A DNA stretch of 7,507 nt, taken from contig JBBRZF010000168.1 of NCBI GenBank assembly GCA_038236965.1, positions 1 to 7,507 on the forward strand. Direction: 5' to 3'. Made by a program: the position numbers and the translations under genes. Below the pieces are notes generated by a model. That model did no database searches. It had not been told where the DNA came from and was given only the letters and a program-made list of their open reading frames with translations. This document shows positions 1-5,022 of this stretch, one piece after another. The stretch comes from JBBRZF01 sp038236965 (lineage in GTDB: Bacteria > Acidobacteriota > Terriglobia > Terriglobales > Acidobacteriaceae). Each line of letters begins with the position of its first letter. The first letter of the stretch is position 1.

Positions 1-129
1 ATCATGGGAACTACCATCTTCGTGCTCTCCGGGGAACGCGCGAAGATTCCTGTCAGCGAGATCGATGTTCCTAAAACCGTCGCCGCCAATGAAAAACGCG
101 GCATCGATTTCCACGTCCCCAAGTCGTAA
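1..129 (+). CDS. C-terminal end of an unrecognised protein (5' truncated)
   Basis: An open frame runs from the first base of the window to a TAA stop at 127-129 and gives 42 residues, ending in ...DFHVPKS. The visible part starts IMGTTIFVLSG and has no repeat, membrane segment or catalytic motif that I recognise. The first hydrophobic stretch (TTIFVLSG) could be a beta-strand. The codons are G/C-rich at third positions like gyrA, which supports a real gene end rather than a chance frame. About 280 bp and a separate promoter lie between it and gyrA, so the two are probably not co-transcribed from this end. Family and function unknown. Confidence 0.5.
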   Translation: MMGTTIFVLSGERAKIPVSEIDVPKTVAANEKRGIDFHVPKS

Positions 130-179
130 AATCCTCCCGGTGTAACCCCTTTCCAGTTAACTGTTTGCGACCGCCGAAC

Positions 180-195
180 GCCTCGGTTTCGAGGC
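180..195 (+). repeat. Perfect 6-bp inverted repeat (hairpin) at the gyrA promoter
   Basis: GCCTCG (180-185) and CGAGGC (190-195) are perfect complements around a GTTT loop. The repeat covers the place where the -35 of the gyrA promoter should lie. It could be an operator for a regulator of gyrA, or a weak terminator stem for the upstream gene. No T-run follows it, which weakens the terminator reading. Confidence 0.45.
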
Positions 196-211
196 TGCTG
201 CGTGCTATAAT
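183..211 (+). promoter_or_regulatory. Probable gyrA promoter (extended -10)
   Basis: TATAAT at 206-211 is a perfect -10 and is preceded by TGC (203-205), giving the extended -10 form TGnTATAAT. At a 17-bp spacing the -35 would be TCGGTT (183-188), a poor match; the extended -10 can compensate. Transcription would start near 217-218 and leave an untranslated leader of about 190 nt before the gyrA ATG. Confidence 0.6.
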
Positions 212-309
212 CTAGGTTGCTCTTATGTCAGCTAAATTCCTGTGATTGCAATCATTTACGCCCTTCGAGGCGGCTTCCGCGTCAGCCCTGTGGAGAGCCA
301 CTACGCGGG

Positions 310-334
310 CCGGGATTTGCACTCCGGGATTTGC
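310..334 (+). repeat. 11-bp direct repeat in the gyrA leader
   Basis: CCGGGATTTGC occurs at 310-320 and again at 324-334, separated by ACT (14-bp period). It lies in the predicted untranslated leader, about 75 bp before the gyrA start codon. It could be a simple slippage duplication or paired binding sites for a protein; nothing in the sequence decides between these. Confidence 0.6.
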
Positions 335-408
335 CTGTTGCAAGTAAGTTCGTGCACTTATCGCCAGCTCGTTTGCAGGGCTGAGATCAATCATCGAGAA
401 CCGCTTTA

Positions 409-3057
409 ATGGCAGACGACCAGCAACCACCCGATCAGCAGCTTCCTCTTGGTGATTCCGGAATCCCCGGTGCCGCAAACGTGCAACCCATCAACATTGA
501 AGACGAGATGAAGCGGTCGTATCTCGACTACTCGATGTCGGTGATCATTGGTCGCGCGCTTCCCGATGTGCGTGACGGATTGAAGCCGGTGCATCGTCGC
601 ATCCTCTATGCGATGCATGACATGGGCTTGTTGCACAATCGCAAGCACGTCAAGTGCGCGAAGGTGGTTGGTACCGTGCTCGGTTCCTACCATCCGCACG
701 GCGACAGCGCGGTGTACGACGCAATGGTGCGTATGGCGCAGCCTTTTTCCTTGCGCTATCCGCTGGTCGATGGACAAGGTAATTTCGGCTCCGTCGATGG
801 CGACCCGGCGGCTGCCTACCGATACACCGAAGCTCGCATGCACGCCATCGCCGAGGAGATGCTCGCCGACATCGATAAAGACACCGTCGATTTCGTCGCC
901 AACTTTGACGACACCACCTTTGAGCCTTCCGTGCTCCCGACCCGCGTCCCGAACCTGCTTGTGAATGGTTCGAACGGAATCGCCGTCGGTATGGCCACCA
1001 ACATCCCGCCGCATAATCTCACCGAGATCGTTAACGCGACCATCATGCTGGTGAACAAGCCCACCACGACGCTCGAAGAGTTGATGACCGTAGTACAGGG
1101 TCCGGACTTCCCCACCGGCGGATTCATCGTCGGACGCAACGGAATCATCGATGCCTATCGCAAGGGCCGCGGACGCTTCATCATGCGTTCCAAGGTCGCC
1201 ATCGAACACATCACCAAGGAACGCGACGCCATCATCATCACCGAGATTCCCTACCAGGTGAATAAGGCGAGGCTCATCGAGCGCATCGCCGATCTCGTCA
1301 GCGACAAGACCATCGAAGAGATCAGCGACCTGCGCGACGAAAGCGATCGCGACGGTATGCGCATCGTTATCGAACTGAAACGCGGCGCACAGCCGGAGAT
1401 CGTGCTCAACCAGCTTTACAAGCACACCTCCATGCAGGAAAGTTTCAGCATGATCTTCCTCGCGGTTGCTAACGGGCAGCCGAAGGAAATGGGCCTCGTG
1501 CAGGCCATCAAGTATTTCATCGATCACCGCATTGATGTCGTTCGCAGGCGCACGGCCTTCCTCTTACAGAAGGCGCGCGATCGCGAACACATTCTCGAAG
1601 GCTACAAGCTCGCACTCGATCACATCGAGTCGGTCATCGCCATCATCCGTCAAAGTTCGAATCGCGCGGATGCTCGCGAAAACCTGATCGCGTATTTCAA
1701 CGGACGCACTATCGCGATCAAAGTCCCCGCCGTCAAGGGCGACATGCTCAACAAGGAGCGCCCCTTCGATGCCAAGCAGGCCGACGCAATCCTCGAACTG
1801 CAATTGCATCGTTTGACGCGGCTCTCCATCGACGAGATCGTCAGCGAGTTGAAAGAGATTCTCGACAAGATCGCCGAGTACGAATCCATCCTCGCCTCGG
1901 AAAAGAAGTTGCGCGCGGTCATCGTGAAGGAACTCGAAGAGATCAGAAAAGATTTCGGCGACGAGCGCCGCACCATCATCCAGGACGAAGCCAAGGAGAT
2001 CAAACTCGAGGATCTCATCCAGGACGAGCAGGTTGCCGTCACCGTTTCGCACACCGGATACATGAAGCGGACGCCCATCTCCACCTACCGCCAGCAACGT
2101 CGCGGCGGACAAGGACGCACGGGCATGAAGACGCGTGAAGAGGATTTCGTCGAATACCTGTTCGTCGCCTCTACCCACGCCTACATCCTCATCTTCACCA
2201 ACACCGGACGCGTTTACTGGCTCAAGGTCTACGAGATTCCCGATGTCGCTGCCGCCGGAAAAGGCAAGCACATCGGCAACCTCATTTCGCTGCAACCGGG
2301 CGAGACGGTTCGCGCCATGCTTCCCGTTCGCGACCTGGAGCAGGAAGACCGCTACGTCTTCTTCGCCACCCGCAACGGCACGGTCAAGAAGACCGCGCTG
2401 AAAGATTTCTCAAACGTCATGTCGCGCGGCATCATCGCCATCGGCATCGAGAAGGAAGATGAATTAGTCGCCGCTCAAACCACCGACGGCAACCAGATCG
2501 TCTTCCTCGCCACCCACGAAGGCATGGCTATCCGCTTCGAAGAGGAAAACGTCCGCTCTATGGGACGTCCCGCTTACGGCGTCCGCGGCATGGACCTCGC
2601 GAAAAACGATTACATCGTCGGCATGGCCGTCACGCCGAAGAACGCACCCAAGGCGGACGGCAGCAAGACCATCAAGGCCAAGGGACGCAAGGACGTGGAC
2701 GGCGAAAAGCCCGAACCGAACCTCATCCTCACTGTCACCGAGATGGGTTACGGCAAACGCACCCCGGTCGATGAGTATCGTCTGCAAACGCGCGGAGGCA
2801 AGGGCGTCATCAACGTCAAGACCACCGTGCGTAACGGAAAAGTTGTCGGCATCCTGCTGGTCACCGAAGAGGCTGAGGCCATCCTCATCTCGCAGTTCGG
2901 CAAGATCATCCGCATGGGCACCGACTCCATCCGTGAAGCCGGACGCGCAACCCAGGGCGTTCGCTTGCTGCACCTCGAAGGCGGAGACAAGGTGGCTGCC
3001 GCCGTCGTCATTCCCGACGACGAAAAGGAAGCGCCCGAAGATACGCTGTTGCAATAG
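409..3057 (+). CDS. gyrA: DNA gyrase subunit A
   Basis: GyrA is the DNA-cleaving and rejoining subunit of the GyrA2GyrB2 topoisomerase that adds negative supercoils with ATP. The 882-residue length fits the family. The N-terminal breakage-reunion domain (about 30-540) shows RSYLDYSMSVIIGRALPDVRDGLKPVHRR, a winged-helix region with HPHGDSAVYD (95-104), and AAAYRYTEARM, where R138 and Y139 correspond to the catalytic Arg-Tyr pair (E. coli R121, Y122). The residues matching E. coli S83 and D87 are S100 and D104, the usual quinolone-sensitive state. A coiled coil (about 480-520) leads to the C-terminal pinwheel domain. The GyrA box is QRRGGQG (563-569), which marks gyrase rather than topoisomerase IV. 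A charged insertion lies at about 744-770. ATG 409 lacks a strong Shine-Dalgarno (only GAGA at 396-399). gyrB is not in the window. Confidence 0.98.
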   Translation: MADDQQPPDQQLPLGDSGIPGAANVQPINIEDEMKRSYLDYSMSVIIGRALPDVRDGLKPVHRRILYAMHDMGLLHNRKHVKCAKVVGTVLGSYHPHGDSAVYDAMVRMAQPFSLRYPLVDGQGNFGSVDGDPAAAYRYTEARMHAIAEEMLADIDKDTVDFVANFDDTTFEPSVLPTRVPNLLVNGSNGIAVGMATNIPPHNLTEIVNATIMLVNKPTTTLEELMTVVQGPDFPTGGFIVGRNGIIDAYRKGRGRFIMRSKVAIEHITKERDAIIITEIPYQVNKARLIERIADLVSDKTIEEISDLRDESDRDGMRIVIELKRGAQPEIVLNQLYKHTSMQESFSMIFLAVANGQPKEMGLVQAIKYFIDHRIDVVRRRTAFLLQKARDREHILEGYKLALDHIESVIAIIRQSSNRADARENLIAYFNGRTIAIKVPAVKGDMLNKERPFDAKQADAILELQLHRLTRLSIDEIVSELKEILDKIAEYESILASEKKLRAVIVKELEEIRKDFGDERRTIIQDEAKEIKLEDLIQDEQVAVTVSHTGYMKRTPISTYRQQRRGGQGRTGMKTREEDFVEYLFVASTHAYILIFTNTGRVYWLKVYEIPDVAAAGKGKHIGNLISLQPGETVRAMLPVRDLEQEDRYVFFATRNGTVKKTALKDFSNVMSRGIIAIGIEKEDELVAAQTTDGNQIVFLATHEGMAIRFEEENVRSMGRPAYGVRGMDLAKNDYIVGMAVTPKNAPKADGSKTIKAKGRKDVDGEKPEPNLILTVTEMGYGKRTPVDEYRLQTRGGKGVINVKTTVRNGKVVGILLVTEEAEAILISQFGKIIRMGTDSIREAGRATQGVRLLHLEGGDKVAAAVVIPDDEKEAPEDTLLQ

Positions 3058-3073
3058 GGAAAAGTTAAAACGG

Positions 3074-3099
3074 AAATGCCCGGTCGCGGCCGGGCATTT
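3074..3099 (+). terminator. Terminator-like hairpin after gyrA
   Basis: AAATGCCCGG (3074-3083) pairs perfectly with CCGGGCATTT (3090-3099) around the loop TCGCGG, beginning 16 bp after the gyrA stop. The terminal A/T pairs place TTT at the 3' side, but the following GCTCTT is only a weak U-tract. The stem is symmetrical, so it might also act on the minus strand. It separates gyrA from the toxin operon that starts just downstream. Confidence 0.75.
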
Positions 3100-3132
3100 G
3101 CTCTTGACATGTAGTTAAGTTATAACTTAACT
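3098..3132 (+). promoter_or_regulatory. Promoter of the toxin-antitoxin-chaperone operon
   Basis: Two overlapping promoters can be drawn. A perfect -35, TTGACA (3104-3109), has only TTAACT (3127-3132) at a 17-bp spacing. A good -10, TATAAC (3121-3126), has TTGCTC (3098-3103) at exactly 17 bp. Either would start transcription close to the toxin ATG at 3147, and GAAGAG (3134-3139) then serves as a ribosome-binding site 7 bases before the ATG. Both -10 candidates lie inside the palindrome at 3113-3132. Confidence 0.65.
3113..3132 (+). promoter_or_regulatory. Perfect 20-bp palindromic operator
   Basis: AGTTAAGTTATAACTTAACT is its own reverse complement over all 20 bases; symmetry stops at 3112/3133. 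It begins 4 bp after the TTGACA hexamer and covers both -10 candidates. HigA-type antitoxins bind such palindromes as dimers through their HTH domain and repress their own operon, so this is the likely operator for the antitoxin at 3538. The binding itself is inferred from position and symmetry. Confidence 0.75.
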
Positions 3133-3146
3133 TGAAGAGTCCTTGA

Positions 3147-3554
3147 ATGCCAGATAATGTCGCCTATCGCGGTCAGAAGTTCACTATCTATTTCGCCATC
3201 CGGCAGAATGGTTCCATGCCTGCATCAGAATTTCTAGCCTCACAAGAATTTCGTTGGCAGGCCAGAATTCATCACCTATTTAAAATAATCGGTGACATCG
3301 GCTTCATCTGCAATGATGAACAATTTAAGAAGTTTGAAGAGCCATTCTACGAATTCAAGGCGTTCCAGATTAGGATGCCCTGTTATTTCCGCGACGGTGG
3401 CTGCGTCGTCGTAACACATGGATTCATTAAGAAAAAAAGGGTGCAGCTCCGAAACAAGAAGCAGAGCGAGCTAGAAGCATCAAATTGGAATACGATCAAC
3501 GGACATCAAGAGAATCGGCAAAGAGAGAGCGCAAATAATGAGCACCACATTTGA
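3147..3554 (+). CDS. HigB/RelE-superfamily toxin (Gp49-like) of a TAC module
   Basis: This 135-residue protein looks like a type II toxin of the HigB/Gp49-like group of the RelE superfamily. These are small ribosome-dependent mRNA endonucleases that stop translation when freed from their antitoxin. The core runs from KFTIYFAIRQNG (11-22) through a helical segment (24-62) to FYEFKAFQIRMPCYFRDGG (67-85) and VVVTHGFIKKKR (87-98), the usual strand pattern ending in a His-Gly-Phe plus lysines. R76, H91 and K95-K97 are candidate RNA-contacting residues, but I could not map the catalytic set with certainty. The polar tail (about 99-135) is longer than the core needs. GAAGAG lies 7 bases before ATG 3147. 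The last 17 bases overlap the antitoxin gene, in toxin-first order as in higBA loci. The family call is good; the target is inferred. Confidence 0.82.
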   Translation: MPDNVAYRGQKFTIYFAIRQNGSMPASEFLASQEFRWQARIHHLFKIIGDIGFICNDEQFKKFEEPFYEFKAFQIRMPCYFRDGGCVVVTHGFIKKKRVQLRNKKQSELEASNWNTINGHQENRQRESANNEHHI

Positions 3555-3972
3555 AAACCTACTTGCACAACCGGAGAATCGCAAAATCTACGAGCAGGAA
3601 CGAATTCTGTTGGACACAACTGAACTCCTCGCAACGGTGATGCACCAGCGGAAAATATCTCGTGCGGAATTGGCAAAGAGGGTTGGTAAATCCAAGTCGT
3701 TCATTACTCAGGTTCTCCGCGGTGACCAAAACCTTACGCTGCGGACGATTGCTGATTTGTTTTTCGCATTGGATTACAGGGTCGGGTTCAAGGCACTACC
3801 AATGTGTTGCGAAGCGGATGGCACAGCAATGTCCGAATTCGAACTCGGCGATTGGAATCATGTGAGTGCATTCAGCATGGCTGCGGATGAAGATCTTGGA
3901 TTGAAGATTCGTTCCGAAAATAGTAGTGCCCCATTGGCAAAGGTTCTGCCATGGAAAGGAGTCGCGGCTTGA
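3538..3972 (+). CDS. XRE-family HigA-type antitoxin with candidate chaperone-addiction tail
   Basis: This 144-residue protein has a helical N-terminus (about 1-35), a clear Cro/C1 helix-turn-helix (about 38-84, ISRAELAKRVGKSKSFITQVLRG with the recognition helix near 52-61), and a C-terminal extension (85-144). It would bind and neutralise the upstream toxin and repress the operon at the palindrome at 3113-3132. The extension is longer than plain HTH antitoxins need. It has scattered hydrophobic and aromatic residues, including W106 and W139 near the end (LPWKGVAA). In known TAC systems such a tail is the chaperone-addiction (ChAD) region that makes the antitoxin unstable unless the SecB-like partner binds it. 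ATG 3538 lies after a purine-rich GAGAGAG. It overlaps the toxin by 17 bp and the chaperone frame by 22 bp. The antitoxin call is strong; the ChAD role is inferred. Confidence 0.87.
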   Translation: MSTTFENLLAQPENRKIYEQERILLDTTELLATVMHQRKISRAELAKRVGKSKSFITQVLRGDQNLTLRTIADLFFALDYRVGFKALPMCCEADGTAMSEFELGDWNHVSAFSMAADEDLGLKIRSENSSAPLAKVLPWKGVAA

Positions 3973-4490
3973 GCTCAGTAGGGATAAACGTTGCTCCGAT
4001 TGATATTAAGCGAGCGCAAAAGCTGATTGCTTCTGCTACTTTGGAATCTGTTCGTCTTTTGCAGGTCAAAGCTGCGCACGTAGGCGGCAACATCGAACCT
4101 CTTTGGCCCGTCAAGCAGGATCAACCGTTGAAGGTGTTACCCGAGGCTACAGAGGATAATAAGCGTTTCGCTGTTACCGTTCGTTTTGCTATTCAGGCAA
4201 ATCAAACCAAAGACGCTGAGAGCGCACCAATTCAGATTGAGGCACTGTTTCAGCTGAGTTATGCAATACCAGAAGGTCTGAATCCCTCCTTAAAGGATTT
4301 GGAAGCATTTTCTAGAACAAATGCTTTGCTAAATTCTTGGCCGTACTGGAGGGAGATGGTGCAGTCGACGGTTGCGAGAATGAATCTTCCGCCGCTTACT
4401 TTACCTCTGTTTAGAATTTGGAGTAGCCCCACCCTGCAGAGGCCTCCCAAGGCGCGAAAGAGTTTAACCAGTAAACCTAAAAAGACGTAA
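3951..4490 (+). CDS. SecB-like chaperone of a toxin-antitoxin-chaperone module
   Basis: This 179-residue protein reads as a SecB-family chaperone. SecB is a cytoplasmic tetramer that holds unfolded proteins; TAC versions protect the antitoxin. The supporting features are an N-terminal strand/helix region (PIDIKRAQKLIASATLESVRLLQ, 16-38), a central beta region with FAVTVRFAIQ (73-82) and IEALFQLSYAIPEG (96-109), and the SecB-like C-terminal stretch NALLNSWPYWREMVQSTVARMNLPPLTLPLFR (124-155). The tail (164-179) is basic, with six lysines or arginines, unlike the acidic end of E. coli SecB. Two starts are possible. ATG 3951 follows AAAGG at 7 bases. TTG 3969, inside the antitoxin stop as TTGA, follows AAGGAG at 7 bases and may be the true start (173 residues). 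Its place as third gene, overlapping the antitoxin, matches Rv1955-Rv1957 of M. tuberculosis. A role in general export is less likely. Confidence 0.83.
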   Translation: MERSRGLSSVGINVAPIDIKRAQKLIASATLESVRLLQVKAAHVGGNIEPLWPVKQDQPLKVLPEATEDNKRFAVTVRFAIQANQTKDAESAPIQIEALFQLSYAIPEGLNPSLKDLEAFSRTNALLNSWPYWREMVQSTVARMNLPPLTLPLFRIWSSPTLQRPPKARKSLTSKPKKT

Positions 4491-4494
4491 TTCC

Positions 4495-4520
4495 AATGCC
4501 CGGCTTCGGTCGGGCGTTTT
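4495..4520 (+). terminator. Rho-independent terminator with UUCG loop after the TAC operon
   Basis: GCCCGGC (4498-4504) pairs with GTCGGGC (4509-4515), with one G-T wobble, around the loop TTCG closed by C-G, a notably stable tetraloop. AA at 4495-4496 pairs with TT at 4517-4518, and TTTT (4517-4520) follows the stem. It starts a few bases after the chaperone stop (4488-4490). Confidence 0.88.
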
Positions 4521-4623
4521 CCGGACGCACACTCTGCGGCAGGGCGAGCGCAACCCTCCGAGTGTCACAATCCCCCTCCAGTCCGCGCATCTTTCTAAAG
4601 AGGACTAGAATCGCTGTATATAG

Positions 4624-4629
4624 AGGAGG
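4624..4629 (+). promoter_or_regulatory. Strong Shine-Dalgarno that sets a TTG start
   Basis: AGGAGG lies 7 bases before TTG 4637-4639. It identifies the TTG as the start of the 77-residue gene. The upstream in-frame ATG at 4496 is rejected because that frame would run through the terminator hairpin. Confidence 0.8.
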
Positions 4630-4636
4630 CTCTATT

Positions 4637-4870
4637 TTGGCTGAGGAGTCTGGAATTCTGTACCGCCTGTCGATGTTTACGCCCACCGGAGAACGATATG
4701 AAGCATTGGTTTCTTCGATCAGTCTCGAAGACTCCTCGCGACTGAACTTCACCACGCCCGATGGTCGCCATCATGTCACCACCCTTCCTTATATCTTGGA
4801 GAAGGAGTACGAAGCTGGCTCCGTCTTTCCGTTCAAAAAACTTGAGTCCGGCGGCACATGGACACGCTGA
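4637..4870 (+). CDS. Small protein of unknown function (77 aa, TTG start)
   Basis: I do not recognise this protein. From TTG 4637 it has 77 residues: an acidic start (MAEESG), a strand-like LYRLSMFTPTGERYEALVSSI, then LEDSSRLNFTTPDGRHHVTTLPYILEKEYEAGSVFPF and a polar end. There is no membrane segment, cysteine or obvious HTH. Alternating hydrophobic residues suggest a small mainly beta protein. The AGGAGG site at ideal spacing and a strong terminator hairpin 9 bp after the stop argue that it is expressed as a single gene. A possible -10 such as TAGAAT (4606-4611) has no good -35. It lies outside the TAC operon, behind that operon's terminator, so a functional link to it is not supported. Confidence 0.6.
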   Translation: MAEESGILYRLSMFTPTGERYEALVSSISLEDSSRLNFTTPDGRHHVTTLPYILEKEYEAGSVFPFKKLESGGTWTR

Positions 4871-4878
4871 ATGCATAT

Positions 4879-4899
4879 CCCCCGGGAAATCGCCGGGGG
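4879..4899 (+). terminator. Terminator-like hairpin after the 77-aa gene
   Basis: CCCCCGG (4879-4885) pairs perfectly with CCGGGGG (4893-4899) around GAAATCG, and the stem is followed by TTGCTTCT, a moderate T-rich tail. It begins 9 bp after the stop of the 77-residue gene. Confidence 0.8.
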
Positions 4900-4939
4900 T
4901 TGCTTCTGTCCTGCTAAATCAACGAACTCCAGAGCGATC

Positions 4940-4957
4940 TGTCATCCCGAGCGAAGG
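4940..4957 (+). repeat. Possible fragment of a dispersed intergenic repeat
   Basis: TGTCATCCCGAGCGAAGG resembles the GTCATCCTGAGCGAAG-type motif that I recall as a common dispersed repeat between genes in Acidobacteriota and some other bacteria. Only one copy is in this window, so repeat status rests on memory of the motif and not on internal evidence. Confidence 0.35.
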
Positions 4958-5010
4958 CGCGCCCGCCTCGTTCTTGAACTTCCTTCCCTCGTCCCACGTA
5001 TCATTTGCCA

Positions 5011-5017
5011 GGGAGGG
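5011..5017 (+). promoter_or_regulatory. Shine-Dalgarno that sets a GTG start
   Basis: GGGAGGG ends 5 bases before GTG 5023-5025. It favours that codon over the in-frame TTG at 5005, which lies upstream of the ribosome-binding site. A weak promoter may lie just before it (TTGAAC 4974-4979, TATCAT 4999-5004, with a long 19-bp spacer). Confidence 0.7.
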
Positions 5018-5022
5018 ATCTA

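Noticed and set aside
212..478. 88-codon minus-strand frame across the gyrA leader
   Set aside because: It overlaps the gyrA promoter and start, with no family match or ribosome-binding site seen.
406..1527. Long open frame on the minus strand opposite gyrA (373 codons), and similar ones at 1564-2295 and 2464-3054
   Set aside because: They mirror the codon bias of gyrA in a GC-rich genome, show no family signature, and lie entirely or almost entirely opposite a certain gene.
4496..4636. Upstream in-frame extension of the 77-aa gene to ATG 4496
   Set aside because: The ATG lies within the terminator hairpin of the previous operon, and AGGAGG at 4624-4629 points to TTG 4637.
5005..5022. TTG 5005 as start of the solenoid gene
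   Set aside because: The GGGAGGG ribosome-binding site lies downstream of it and is well placed for GTG 5023.
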